64,000 nucleotides of DNA, taken from positions 248,001-312,000 of the forward strand of contig JAVBXY010000038.1 in assembly GCA_030824275.1 (NCBI GenBank). The letters are read 5' to 3'. Within the stretch, counting starts at the first letter, position 1, and every line of letters begins with the position of its first letter. A model generated the notes under the pieces. It was not told the origin of the DNA. It ran no database searches and was given only the letters and a program-made list of their open reading frames with translations. This DNA comes from Rhodocyclaceae bacterium (GTDB lineage Bacteria; Pseudomonadota; Gammaproteobacteria; Burkholderiales; Rhodocyclaceae). The position numbers were made by a program, and so were the translations under genes. Below are positions 29,019-37,566 of the stretch, one piece after another.

Positions 29019-31106
29019 ATGACTACACAATCCAGCGCACCGCAAGAATGGTCGGCAGACGGCCTGCTCGACGAAATTCAGAAACTTGACAAGAACATGA
29101 AGGATCGGTCTCTGGCCTTCATTCTTGGTGCTGGAGCCTCGGTCACATCAGGCATTCCAGCTGGTGCTGCATTGGCTCGGGATTGGCTAAAGGAAATTCA
29201 TCTACGTCAATGTCTCAATAGCGACCAAGATGTCGAGTCTTGGGCAGCAGGCAAGCTCGGTGCACCTGGATTTCGCCTGCCTGATGCCGCCACGTATTAC
29301 GCCAAAATATTCGAGCTTCGCTTTGGTGGCGACCCGAAATCCGGCTATGCGGCTTTAGAAGCGCAAATGGAAAACACCGAACCCAGCCTTGGGTACTCGG
29401 TTTTGGCTAAGGTTCTCGCTGATACCCGGCACAAGGTGGTCGTCACGACCAACTTCGATAACTTGGTGGCCGATGCGCTGGCGATTCATGCCTTGCAACA
29501 TCCGCTGATCGTGGGGCACGAATCGCTCACTGGCTTTGTTCGTCCTCAACTGCCGCGCCCCTTGGTCGCAAAGATTCATCGCGACTTGCATCTGCACCCC
29601 AAGAACGACCAAAACGGAGTCGATACCTTGGAAAAAGGTTGGGAAGATGCCCTTAAGCTGCTGTTCCAGCATTACACACCGCTGGTGATCGGCTATGGCG
29701 GCAACGACGGTAGCCTGATGGGGTTTCTTGCGGGACTGTCACCGGGTCATATTCCAGGCCGTTTGTTCTGGTGCTACCGAGAAGGTGATCGACCAGGAGA
29801 GCGAATCCTGGAAACCGTCGCAAAGCATAACGGCGTCTTGGTCGCAATTGCTGGCTTTGACGAGTTCATGGTCCAGTTGGCAAGGACGCTCTTCCTTGGC
29901 TTTGAGCTAGACGGCATTGCGAAGGAAATCGAAAATCTGGGTATCGAGAGGGCAAAACGCTATCAGGCCCAAGCGGACAGACTATTCGAGAAATTGGCTA
30001 GACCGGATACTGCATCCCGCTCGTCAACCACCGATAAGGCTAGACAGTCGATTTCAGCCGCAAGCCATGACCCCAGTAAATGGTGGTCCTGGGTATTGCG
30101 TGCGCGCGCAGAAGACGATTACGACAAACGGGAAGCCATTTATCGAGAAGCCCTGATAAAACTCCCCGAAAGCGCCGAACTCACCGGCAACTACGCGAGC
30201 TTCCTGAATCGCCAGCGCAAGGACTACGACGCGGCCGAGGCGATGTACAAGAAGGCGCTCGAACTCGACCCGAGTAACGCGGCCAACACCGGCAACTACG
30301 CGACCTTTCTAGTCGACCAGCGCAAGGACTACGACGCGGCCGAGGCGATGTACGAGAAGGCGCTCGAACTCGACCCGAGTAACGCGGCCCACACCGGCAA
30401 CTACGCGAGCTTCCTAGTCGACCAGCGCAAGGACTACGACGCGGCCGAGGCAATGTACAAGAAGGCGCTCGAACTCGACCCGAGTAACGCGGCCAACACC
30501 GGCAACTACGCGACCTTTCTAGTCGACCAGCGCAAGGACTACGACGCGGCCGAGGCAATGTACAAGAAGGCGCTTGAACTCGACCCGAGTCACGCGGCCA
30601 ACACCGGCAACTACGCGACCTTTCTAGTCGACCAGCGCAAGGACTACGACACGGCCGAGGCAATGTACAAGAAGGCGCTTGAGCTCGACCCGAGTCACGC
30701 GAACATCACCGCCAACTACGCGTCGCTGTTGCTGAATAGAGGGGGGGGCGACGCTGTGGAGAAAGCGCACGAGCTTGTGGTTCGAGCCGTAGCTCTATCC
30801 TACGGACAACCATCGCAAGCGCTGGCGGAGGCGTTGTTCTACGACTGTCTGATTTGTGAGCTGACTTCTAGTGCGGTGAGCAAGAGCGTCGGGCGTTTGA
30901 AGGCGCTCTTTCTACAAGATTTTGAACGTGGTTCGTGGGATTTCTCCGCCTTGCTCGATGCGGTTTTACCTAAGGTTGCATTGGAGCGGAGAGCTTTCTA
31001 CCGGACGTTGGGCGATGCAATTCTCGATGCCAACAAAATCGCTGTGCTCGATGCTTTTCCTCTTTGGGTGCAGGCTGAATTGAACGATCCATTTACATTG
31101 GACTGA
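29019..31106 (+). CDS. SIR2-like NADase-type protein with TPR array (candidate defence effector)
   Basis: 695 residues from ATG 29019; GTG 28998 is an alternative. Residues ~30-300 form a SIR2-like domain: FILGAGASVTSGIPAG (NAD-binding), VVTTNFDNL, a histidine in AKIHRDLH at the position of the catalytic base, and VIGYGGNDGSL. Five near-identical 35-residue TPR units follow (TGNYATFLVDQRKDYDAAEA...LELDPSNAAN), then an unrecognised C-terminal ~125-residue segment. SIR2 plus repeat-sensor proteins in bacteria are often abortive-infection NADases; calling this one a defence gene is inference. A run of eight G at 30741-30748 follows the array. The SIR2 part is less GC-rich than the neighbouring housekeeping genes, suggesting acquisition. 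Confidence 0.85.
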   Translation: MTTQSSAPQEWSADGLLDEIQKLDKNMKDRSLAFILGAGASVTSGIPAGAALARDWLKEIHLRQCLNSDQDVESWAAGKLGAPGFRLPDAATYYAKIFELRFGGDPKSGYAALEAQMENTEPSLGYSVLAKVLADTRHKVVVTTNFDNLVADALAIHALQHPLIVGHESLTGFVRPQLPRPLVAKIHRDLHLHPKNDQNGVDTLEKGWEDALKLLFQHYTPLVIGYGGNDGSLMGFLAGLSPGHIPGRLFWCYREGDRPGERILETVAKHNGVLVAIAGFDEFMVQLARTLFLGFELDGIAKEIENLGIERAKRYQAQADRLFEKLARPDTASRSSTTDKARQSISAASHDPSKWWSWVLRARAEDDYDKREAIYREALIKLPESAELTGNYASFLNRQRKDYDAAEAMYKKALELDPSNAANTGNYATFLVDQRKDYDAAEAMYEKALELDPSNAAHTGNYASFLVDQRKDYDAAEAMYKKALELDPSNAANTGNYATFLVDQRKDYDAAEAMYKKALELDPSHAANTGNYATFLVDQRKDYDTAEAMYKKALELDPSHANITANYASLLLNRGGGDAVEKAHELVVRAVALSYGQPSQALAEALFYDCLICELTSSAVSKSVGRLKALFLQDFERGSWDFSALLDAVLPKVALERRAFYRTLGDAILDANKIAVLDAFPLWVQAELNDPFTLD
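30183..30707 (+). repeat. Tandem array of five 105-bp units encoding TPRs
   Basis: Five consecutive 105-bp (35-codon) units starting at 30183, 30288, 30393, 30498 and 30603, differing from each other by only a few bases. Because the unit is a multiple of three, gain or loss of copies keeps the SIR2-TPR frame open. A partial, more diverged unit continues to about 30760. Confidence 0.92.
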
Positions 31107-31112
31107 GCGGTC

Positions 31113-31176
31113 AATGAAAAACGCCCCGGTCTTGCGAGCGGGGCGTTTGAAAAGTCGGCGCTGATGGAACGGCGCC
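31113..31176 (+). repeat. Terminator-plus-repeat unit R3 (contains dispersed repeat copy 9)
   Basis: Same orientation as R1 and identical to it over the first 51 bp. The dispersed repeat part is at 31150-31174. It begins 6 bp after the SIR2-TPR stop and ends just before the acnB stop, bounding the accessory patch on the right. Confidence 0.88.
31117..31148 (-). terminator. Terminator for acnB (part of unit R3)
   Basis: On the minus strand, 38 bp after the acnB stop, a 10-bp GC-rich stem (AAACGCCCCG / CGGGGCGTTT) is followed by five T. It may also stop the convergent SIR2-TPR transcript, although there is no T run on the plus strand. Confidence 0.75.
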
Positions 31177-31186
31177 GGAGCTTGCG

Positions 31187-33784
31187 TCAGACCGTGACCG
31201 TATCCGCCAATTCCTGGAACTCCGGAATCTTGTCGAAAGACATGTAGCGATAGACGTCGGCGGCCTTGGCGTTCACCGTCTTCACCTGTTCCAGATACTC
31301 GGCGACCGTCGGGATCTTGCCCATCAGCGCGCAGACGGCGGCCAGTTCGGCCGACGACAGATAGACGCGGGTGTCGATGCCCAAACGGTTGGGGAAGTTG
31401 CGGGTCGAGGTGGAGACGGCCGTGCTGCCCTTCTTGACCTGCGCCTGGTTGCCCATGCACAGCGAGCAGCCGGGCATTTCCATGCGGGCGCCGGCCTTGC
31501 CGAGGACGGAGTAGTAGCCTTCTTCGGTGAGGATGAGGGCGTCCATCTTGGTCGGCGGGGCGATCCACAGGCGCGTCGGGATGTCCGAACGACCGTCGAG
31601 GACTTTGCCAGCGGCGCGGAAGTGGCCGATGTTGGTCATGCAGGAACCGATGAAGACTTCGTCGATCTTGTCGCCGGCAACGTCGGAGAGGATCTTCACA
31701 TCGTCCGGATCGTTCGGGCAGGCCAGGATCGGCTCGGTCACGTCGGCCAGATCGATCTCGATGACGGCGGCGTATTCGGCGTCGGCATCGGGCTGGAGTA
31801 GGGTGCCCTTGGCGATCCACTCTTCCATGGCCTTGATGCGGCGGCCGAGGGTGCGCTTGTCGTCGTAGCCTTCGGCGATCATCCACTTCATCAGGGTGAT
31901 GTTGGAACGCATGTACTCGACGATCGGTTCCTTGTTCAGGCGCACGGCGCAACCGGCGGCGGAACGCTCGGCGGAGGCGTCGGTCAGCTCAAAGGCTTGC
32001 TCGACCTTGAGGTCCGGCAGGCCTTCGATTTCGAGGATGCGACCGGAGAAGATGTTCTTCTTGCCTTGCTTGGCGACGGTCAGCAGGCCTTGCTTGATGG
32101 CGTAGAGCGGAATGGCGTTGACCAGGTCGCGGAGGGTGATGCCGCGCTTGCCGGCTTCTTCCAGCGAGCCCTTGAAGCGCACCAGCACCGATTCCGGCAT
32201 GTCCAGCGGCATGACGCCGGTGGCGGCGGCGAAGGCGACCAGGCCGGAGCCGGCGGGGAAGGAGATGCCGATGGGGAAGCGCGTGTGGCTGTCGCCGCCG
32301 GTGCCGACGGTATCCGGCAGCAGGAAGCGGTTGAGCCAGCTATGGATCACGCCGTCGCCGGGGCGCAGGCTAATGCCGCCGCGCGCGGTGATGAAGCTCG
32401 GCAGGGTGCGGTGGGTCTTGACGTCCACCAGCTTCGGGTAGGCGGCGGTGTGGCAGAAGGACTGCATCACCAGGTCGGCGGAGAAGCCGAGGCAGGCGAG
32501 GTCTTTGAGTTCGTCGCGGGTCATCGGGCCGGTGGTGTCCTGGCTGCCGACAGAGGTCATGCGCGGCTCGCAATAGGTGCCGGGACGCACGCCCTTGCCC
32601 TCAGGGAGACCGCAGGCGCGACCGACCATCTTCTGCGCCAGCGAGAAGCCTTTGCCGCTGTCCTTCGGGGCGACGGGCAGACGGAACAGGGTGGAGACGG
32701 GCAGGCCGAGGAATTCGCGAGCCTTGGTGGTGAGGCCGCGACCGATGATCAGGTTGATTCGGCCGCCGGCGCGCACTTCGTCGAAAATGACGTCTGACTT
32801 GACGGTGAATTCCGAGATGACGGCGCCGCCCTTGAGGGCCTTGCCTTCATAGGGACGCAGTTCGACTTCGTCGCCCATGTTCATCTTGTCGACGTCAAGC
32901 TCGATCGGCAGGGCGCCGGCGTCTTCCATGGTGTTGTAGAAGATCGGGGCGATCTTGGTGCCGAGGCAGACGCCGCCGAAGCGCTTGTTCGGCACGAAGG
33001 GGATGTCTTCGCCGGTGAACCAGAGCACGGAGTTGGTGGCGGACTTGCGCGAGGAACCGGTGCCGACGACATCGCCGACGTAGGCGACCAGGTTGCCCTT
33101 GGCCTGAAGCGCTTCGAGCTGCTTCAGCGGGCCGCGTTCGCCGGCCTTGTCGGCTTCGATGCCGGGGCGCGGGTTCTTCAGCATGGCCAGGGCGTGCAGC
33201 GGGATGTCGGGGCGGCTCCAAGCGTCGGGAGCAGGGGAGAGGTCGTCGGTGTTGGTTTCGCCGGTGACCTTGAAGATGGTGATCTTCAGCGACTGCGGCA
33301 CTTCGGGGCGCGAGGTGAACCACTCGGCGTCGGCCCAGGATTGCATCACGGCCTTGGCGTTGGCGCTGCCCTTCTTGGCTTTTTCAGCGACATCGTGGAA
33401 GAAGTCGAACATCAGCAGCGTGCCCTTGAGGGCCTTGGCTGCCGTGGCGCCGCAGACGGCGTCGTCGAGCAGGTCGATCAGGGGCTTGACGTTATAGCCG
33501 CCGACCATGGTGCCGAGCAGCTCGGTGGCTTTTTCACGGCTGATCAGCGCGCACGCCGTGGTGCCAGCGCCGACTTTTGCGAGGAACTCGGCCTTGACCT
33601 TGGCGGCGTCATCGACACCGGCGGGGATGCGATGGGTGAGCAGATCGACGAGGAAGGCTTCCTCGCCCTTGGGCGGATTTTGCAGCAGGGCGACCAGTTC
33701 TTCGGTCTGCTGCTTGGTCAGCGGCAGGGGCGGAATACCCAGGCTGCCGCGCTCGGCGACGTGCTGGCGATAGGCTTCAAGCAT
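31187..33784 (-). CDS. acnB: Aconitate hydratase B
   Basis: TCA-cycle aconitase interconverting citrate and isocitrate, 865 residues. It starts [16 protein letters not shown] as in other AcnB proteins; the frame is open far upstream to 34186 but that part overlaps the CitE-like gene. The N-terminal HEAT-like domain is followed by the swivelling domain ([15 protein letters not shown]) and the catalytic core. The cluster cysteines are in [12 protein letters not shown] and [10 protein letters not shown]. The dispersed repeat codes KVGAGTTA near residue 70. By memory comparison with E. coli AcnB the local length is unchanged, so the element appears to replace rather than lengthen the segment. Confidence 0.97.
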   Translation of the reverse strand: MLEAYRQHVAERGSLGIPPLPLTKQQTEELVALLQNPPKGEEAFLVDLLTHRIPAGVDDAAKVKAEFLAKVGAGTTACALISREKATELLGTMVGGYNVKPLIDLLDDAVCGATAAKALKGTLLMFDFFHDVAEKAKKGSANAKAVMQSWADAEWFTSRPEVPQSLKITIFKVTGETNTDDLSPAPDAWSRPDIPLHALAMLKNPRPGIEADKAGERGPLKQLEALQAKGNLVAYVGDVVGTGSSRKSATNSVLWFTGEDIPFVPNKRFGGVCLGTKIAPIFYNTMEDAGALPIELDVDKMNMGDEVELRPYEGKALKGGAVISEFTVKSDVIFDEVRAGGRINLIIGRGLTTKAREFLGLPVSTLFRLPVAPKDSGKGFSLAQKMVGRACGLPEGKGVRPGTYCEPRMTSVGSQDTTGPMTRDELKDLACLGFSADLVMQSFCHTAAYPKLVDVKTHRTLPSFITARGGISLRPGDGVIHSWLNRFLLPDTVGTGGDSHTRFPIGISFPAGSGLVAFAAATGVMPLDMPESVLVRFKGSLEEAGKRGITLRDLVNAIPLYAIKQGLLTVAKQGKKNIFSGRILEIEGLPDLKVEQAFELTDASAERSAAGCAVRLNKEPIVEYMRSNITLMKWMIAEGYDDKRTLGRRIKAMEEWIAKGTLLQPDADAEYAAVIEIDLADVTEPILACPNDPDDVKILSDVAGDKIDEVFIGSCMTNIGHFRAAGKVLDGRSDIPTRLWIAPPTKMDALILTEEGYYSVLGKAGARMEMPGCSLCMGNQAQVKKGSTAVSTSTRNFPNRLGIDTRVYLSSAELAAVCALMGKIPTVAEYLEQVKTVNAKAADVYRYMSFDKIPEFQELADTVTV
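33554..33578 (-). repeat. Dispersed 25-bp repeat, copy 10 (inside acnB)
   Basis: Exact core, with three differences in the outer part. It is in the sense orientation of acnB and reads KVGAGTTA, the same frame as in lapB. Confidence 0.88.
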
Positions 33785-33807
33785 GATGAGGTCCTCTCGT
33801 GACTTGG

Positions 33808-34818
33808 TTAGGCGGGGTTGAAAAAACGGTGACGGGCTTCTGCGGGCATCTCGGCGCCGGTGGCGTGGGCGCGGCGCAGCAGTTCCCAGTAATAGCGATA
33901 GGAGGCGCGGTCGTGGAGCTTGCCCTCCCAGGAGGTCGGTCCCCAGTCGGCCGCCTGCGCGGCGAGCAGGATGCCGGCGGCCTCGGCGACTTCGCTGAGG
34001 TCGGGGCGCATGGCTTCGACGATGGGCTGGATCTGGCTGGGATGGATGCTCCACATGCGTAGGAAGCCGAATTCGCTGCGGGCGCGGCGGGCATCCTCGC
34101 GCACCACGTCCATGTCGCGCAATTCGGTGGTGACGTTGTGGGACGGCACGACGCCCTGACCGAGGGCAGCGGCGGCGATTTCGCACTTGGCGCGGACGAT
34201 CAGCGGGTGCGAAAACTGGCCGGGCGAGCGCATCGCACTGCCGGGGATGGCACCGTGGTGGGCGGAGACGAAATCCATCAGGCCGAAGTCGATGGATTCA
34301 ACGTGGGGCAGGGCGGCGATCTGCCAGACCTCGTGCAATGCGCCGGTGGTCTCGATCAGCACATGCACCGGGATTTCGCGCTGCACGCCATGGCGGCGAC
34401 GGGCGTCGTCCAGCGCCGTGATCTGCGTCAGCGCATCATCGGCACAATTGGGTTTGGGCAGCACGATGTAGGCGACGTTCCAGCCGGCCCGGTCGACGAT
34501 GATGTCGAGATCATCGCGCCAAGAGGAATGGCTGACGTCGTGGATGCGGGCGCCCATGCGGCCATGGGCATTGGCGGGATCGAGCAGCAGCGCGGCGACC
34601 ATTTCGGCGTGCTCGCGTTCTCGTCCGGCGGGGGCGCCGTCTTCACAGTCGGCGGTGATGTCGAATACGGGACCCGCAGTGGTGGCCATGTCAGCTTGCA
34701 GCTGCAAGGCTTTGCGGATCAGTTTTTCATTGCCGGCGTAGTGTTCGCAGGCGGGCAGGGCGGGGAAGGGCTTCTGGCCCTGATACAGCACGGAAGCGGG
34801 ATGAAGGGGCGCGCTCAT
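33808..34818 (-). CDS. HpcH/HpaI aldolase / citrate lyase beta-like protein
   Basis: TIM-barrel CoA-ester-lyase-type protein of 336 residues. Visible signatures include [12 protein letters not shown] (metal-binding acidic pair), [28 protein letters not shown], and [14 protein letters not shown]. It resembles CitE/malyl-CoA lyase family members, but no citrate lyase alpha or gamma partner is nearby. It sits between mdh and acnB, so a role in C4/C6 acid metabolism is likely though unproven. The ATG at 34818 lies 35 bp after the mdh stop; an in-frame extension to 34881 overlaps mdh. Confidence 0.86.
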   Translation of the reverse strand: MSAPLHPASVLYQGQKPFPALPACEHYAGNEKLIRKALQLQADMATTAGPVFDITADCEDGAPAGREREHAEMVAALLLDPANAHGRMGARIHDVSHSSWRDDLDIIVDRAGWNVAYIVLPKPNCADDALTQITALDDARRRHGVQREIPVHVLIETTGALHEVWQIAALPHVESIDFGLMDFVSAHHGAIPGSAMRSPGQFSHPLIVRAKCEIAAAALGQGVVPSHNVTTELRDMDVVREDARRARSEFGFLRMWSIHPSQIQPIVEAMRPDLSEVAEAAGILLAAQAADWGPTSWEGKLHDRASYRYYWELLRRAHATGAEMPAEARHRFFNPA

Positions 34819-34852
34819 GTCGATGCGATCCGCTTCATCCCGTATTTCGCTA

Positions 34853-35842
34853 TCAGCCGAGCAGGTCAGCGACGCCGGCACGCTCTTCTTCGAGCTCGGC
34901 CAGGGTCTTGTCCATCATGCTGCGCGAGTAATCATCAATGGCCAGACCTTCAACGCGCTTGTACTCGCCGTTCTCGGTGGTGACGGGCACGCCGTAGATG
35001 ATGTCCTTGGGAATGCCGTAGGAGCCGTCCGAAGGAATACCCATGGTGACCCACTTGCCGTTGGTGCCCAGGGCCCAGTCACGCATATGGTCGATGGCGG
35101 CGTTGGCAGCCGAGGCAGCCGAGGAAGCGCCACGGGCGGCGATGATGGCGGCGCCACGCTTGCCGACGGTGGGGATGTATTCGTTCTTGTACCAGTTGTC
35201 GTCACCGATGGCAGCCGGAGCGGGCTTGCCGTCGACGGTGGTGAAGCGGACATCCGGATACATGGTGGGCGAGTGATTGCCCCAGACGATCATCTTCTCG
35301 ATCTGCGACACGGCCTTGCCGGTGCGGGTGGCGAGCTGCGAAATGGCGCGATTGTGGTCCAGACGCAGCATGGCGGTGAAGTTCTTGGCCGGCAGGCTGG
35401 GGGCCGACTTCATGGCGATGTAGGCGTTGGTGTTGGCCGGGTTGCCGACCACCAGCACCTTGATGTTGCGCGAGGCGACTTCGTTCAGGGCCTTGCCCTG
35501 CTCGGTGAAGATCTTGGCGTTTTCCAGCAGAAGATCCTTGCGCTCCATGCCGGGGCCGCGGGGGCGGGCGCCGACGAGCAGAGCGTAATCGGCGTCCTTG
35601 AACGCAACCTTGGGATCGTCGGTGCCGACCATGCCGACCAGCGTCGGGAATGCACAGTCATCCAGCTCCATCATGACGCCCTTGAGCGCGGCCTGAGCCT
35701 TTTCCATGGGCAGTTCGAGCATTTGCAGGATCACGGGCTGATCCTTGCCGAGCATTTCACCAGCGGCGATGCGGAAAACCAGGGCGTAACCGATTTGTCC
35801 GGCGGCGCCGGTCACTGCGACACGAACGGGGGCTTTGGCCAT
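34853..35842 (-). CDS. mdh: Malate dehydrogenase
   Basis: NAD-dependent oxidation of malate to oxaloacetate, 329 residues, of the cytosolic-type family. NAD-binding [29 protein letters not shown], and the catalytic histidine in [13 protein letters not shown] are all present. First gene of the minus-strand mdh-citE-like-acnB operon. Its promoter lies in the ~160-bp region shared with gntR, where the 26-bp palindrome is found. Confidence 0.97.
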   Translation of the reverse strand: MAKAPVRVAVTGAAGQIGYALVFRIAAGEMLGKDQPVILQMLELPMEKAQAALKGVMMELDDCAFPTLVGMVGTDDPKVAFKDADYALLVGARPRGPGMERKDLLLENAKIFTEQGKALNEVASRNIKVLVVGNPANTNAYIAMKSAPSLPAKNFTAMLRLDHNRAISQLATRTGKAVSQIEKMIVWGNHSPTMYPDVRFTTVDGKPAPAAIGDDNWYKNEYIPTVGKRGAAIIAARGASSAASAANAAIDHMRDWALGTNGKWVTMGIPSDGSYGIPKDIIYGVPVTTENGEYKRVEGLAIDDYSRSMMDKTLAELEEERAGVADLLG

Positions 35843-35930
35843 TTTTGAAAACTCCTGTGACAGGTTGCGGTTGAGTAGTGGAAATTTGCCGGGGAATGGT
35901 AGTATTTCTGCTGCGCTGTGTCAATATCTG

Positions 35931-35956
35931 TCTTATGTCTTATATAAGACATAAGA
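35931..35956. promoter_or_regulatory. 26-bp perfect palindrome, probable GntR operator
   Basis: Perfect inverted repeat centred between 35943 and 35944, each arm reading TCTTATGTCTTAT outward to centre. It contains a nested 14-bp palindrome GTCTTATATAAGAC. It lies 89 bp upstream of the mdh start and 45 bp upstream of the gntR start, the expected place for autoregulation and control of both TCA operons. Assignment to the adjacent GntR protein is inference. Confidence 0.75.
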
Positions 35957-36000
35957 TGCACCCTAGACGTGTGCGGAATTTTATGCTTCAATGCATTCCC

Positions 36001-36741
36001 ATGACGCCAGACGCCGTGTCGCCATCGCCGACTTTCAGTCCGCTTTACCGCCAGATCAAGAGCCTGCTCCTGCAACGGCTCGAATCGGGCGAGTGGCGTC
36101 CGGGCGAGGCTATCCCCAGTGAATCCGAACTAGCCACGCGCTTCAACGTCAGCCAGGGCACGGTGCGCAAGGCCATTGATGAAATGGCGGCCGAAAACCT
36201 CCTGGTTCGTCGTCAGGGCAAGGGCACCTTCGTTGCCACTCATGACGATCCCCGCGCCTTCTTCCGTTTTTTGCGCCTGGTGCCCTTGGCCGGTGGCATC
36301 GAGCAGGCGCAGAGCATTCCCCTTGAATGCTGGCGTGCCAAGGCGGGGCCGGAAGCGGCACGCATGCTCGACATCAAACTCGGCGACCCGATCAATATCG
36401 TGCGTCGCCTGCTGCAATTCGCCAACAAGCCGGTGGTGGTGGACGAGATCTACCTTCCCGGCGAAATCTTCGGCACCCTGACCCTGGAAATGCTTCGCGA
36501 GTACCAAGGCTCGCTTTACAGCTTTTTCGAGAATCGTTTCGGCATCCGCATGATCCGCGCGGAAGAGCGCCTGCGCGCCGTACCCGCCGATCGCACCAGC
36601 GCCGAACTGCTCAAAGTCGCCGAAGGCAGTCCGCTGCTGTCGGTGGAGCGTGTCAGCTTCACCTATGCCGACCGTCCGGTGGAGTGGCGACGTGGTTTGT
36701 ATGCCACGCAAGATCATTGCTATTTCAACGAACTGGGCTAA
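36001..36741 (+). CDS. GntR/HutC-family transcriptional regulator (TCA-cycle locus)
   Basis: 246 residues. The N-terminal winged helix (about 15-85) contains YRQIKSLLLQRLESGEW, PSESELATRFNVSQGTVRKAID and RRQGKGTFV. The C-terminal UTRA ligand-binding domain (about 95-240) has RRLLQFANKPVVVDEIYLP and ends WRRGLYATQDHCYFNELG. The ligand is probably a small organic acid, given that the flanking genes are mdh and sdh; this is inference. ATG 36001 gives the usual length. The frame is open upstream across the palindrome, so the longer version is unlikely. A degenerate dispersed repeat encodes residues 5-12 (AVSPSPTF), just before the winged helix. Confidence 0.9.
   Translation: MTPDAVSPSPTFSPLYRQIKSLLLQRLESGEWRPGEAIPSESELATRFNVSQGTVRKAIDEMAAENLLVRRQGKGTFVATHDDPRAFFRFLRLVPLAGGIEQAQSIPLECWRAKAGPEAARMLDIKLGDPINIVRRLLQFANKPVVVDEIYLPGEIFGTLTLEMLREYQGSLYSFFENRFGIRMIRAEERLRAVPADRTSAELLKVAEGSPLLSVERVSFTYADRPVEWRRGLYATQDHCYFNELG
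36012..36036 (-). repeat. Dispersed 25-bp repeat, copy 11 (start of gntR)
   Basis: Diverged copy with three mismatches (CATCGCCGACTTTC at its end), at the very start of the gntR coding region. It reads AVSPSPTF, the same frame as in aroA and sucB. Confidence 0.7.
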
Positions 36742-36823
36742 ACCAGTCTTTGTATAAAATTTACTTTCCGCATATCTCAGCTTAATTTATAGTGCGTCGC
36801 ATCAAAAAAGGAGAACGATCCCC

Positions 36824-37219
36824 ATGCCCGATCTGATCAAGCCGCGCCCCAAGTTTCTGGCGCTTAACGAAATCCGGCTTCCTCTGCCGGGATTCGTGTC
36901 CATATTGCACCGCGTCAGCGGTGCCGGCCTGTTCCTGATGCTGCCCTTGCTGATCTGGTTGCTTCAGTTGTCCCTCGGCAGCACCCCGGAAAGTGCCAGC
37001 ACCTTCAAGGCGGTTGCCGGCAATCCGGTCGTGAAGCTGGTCCTCTTCGGTCTGTGCTGGGCCTACCTGCATCATTTCTGTGCCGGCATCCGCTTCCTGC
37101 TGCTCGACATCCATGTCGGCATCGAAAAGCAGCAGGCCCGCAGCTCCGCCACCGGCGTTCTCGTCGTCAGCCTTGGTCTCACCCTGATCGTGGCCCTCAA
37201 GTTCCTGGGAGCGTTCTGA
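36824..37219 (+). CDS. sdhC: Succinate dehydrogenase cytochrome b556 subunit
   Basis: Membrane anchor of complex II, 131 residues with three transmembrane helices. The quinone/heme region shows LHRVSGAGLF and the heme-ligand histidine in LHHFCAGIRFLLLD. A clear ribosome site (AAGGAG) precedes the ATG. First gene of sdhCDABE, with an upstream gap of about 80 bp after gntR holding an AT-rich stretch that could be a promoter. Confidence 0.95.
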   Translation: MPDLIKPRPKFLALNEIRLPLPGFVSILHRVSGAGLFLMLPLLIWLLQLSLGSTPESASTFKAVAGNPVVKLVLFGLCWAYLHHFCAGIRFLLLDIHVGIEKQQARSSATGVLVVSLGLTLIVALKFLGAF

Positions 37220-37566
37220 TGAAAGCCCGTATCGTCGTCGGCGCCCATTACGGGCTCAAGGACTGGTTGGCCCAGCGCGTCACCGCCGTGGTCATGGCCG
37301 CCTATACCGTCATCATGTTTGCTGCCGTGCTCGGCGGCGCCACCAGTTCGGCGGAAGCCTGGCGTGCCTTCATGGGTCATGGCTTCATCCGTTTCGTGAC
37401 CTTCCTTTTCATCGTCAGCCTCTGCTACCACGCCTGGATCGGCGTGCGTGACATCTGGATGGACTACGTCAAGCCCACCGGCCTGCGCGTCCTGCTGCAT
37501 GTGCTGACCCTTCTCGCGCTGATCGGCTATGCCGGCTGGGCGACTCAGATCATCTGGAGGCTGTGA
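37219..37566 (+). CDS. sdhD: Succinate dehydrogenase membrane anchor subunit
   Basis: Second membrane anchor of complex II, 115 residues with three hydrophobic helices. SLCYHAWIGVRDIWMDYVKP carries the second heme-ligand histidine and the quinone-site aspartate/tyrosine. The ATG shares one base with the sdhC stop. Its own stop overlaps the sdhA start. Confidence 0.95.
   Translation: MKARIVVGAHYGLKDWLAQRVTAVVMAAYTVIMFAAVLGGATSSAEAWRAFMGHGFIRFVTFLFIVSLCYHAWIGVRDIWMDYVKPTGLRVLLHVLTLLALIGYAGWATQIIWRL

Noticed and set aside
30183-30707. CRISPR array
   Set aside because: The units are contiguous 105-bp coding repeats without spacers, inside one open frame.
28094-31176. Integron-like cassette array (R units read as attC sites)
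   Set aside because: The hairpins lack the paired RYYYAAC/GTTRRRY core sites and no integrase is present. They look like ordinary terminators joined to the dispersed repeat.
33785-34186. N-terminal extension of acnB
   Set aside because: The frame is open but overlaps the CitE-like gene on the same strand, and AcnB proteins start at [12 protein letters not shown].
35878-36000. Longer gntR product starting upstream of the palindrome
   Set aside because: It would place the operator inside the coding region and adds residues with no family similarity; ATG 36001 gives normal GntR length.
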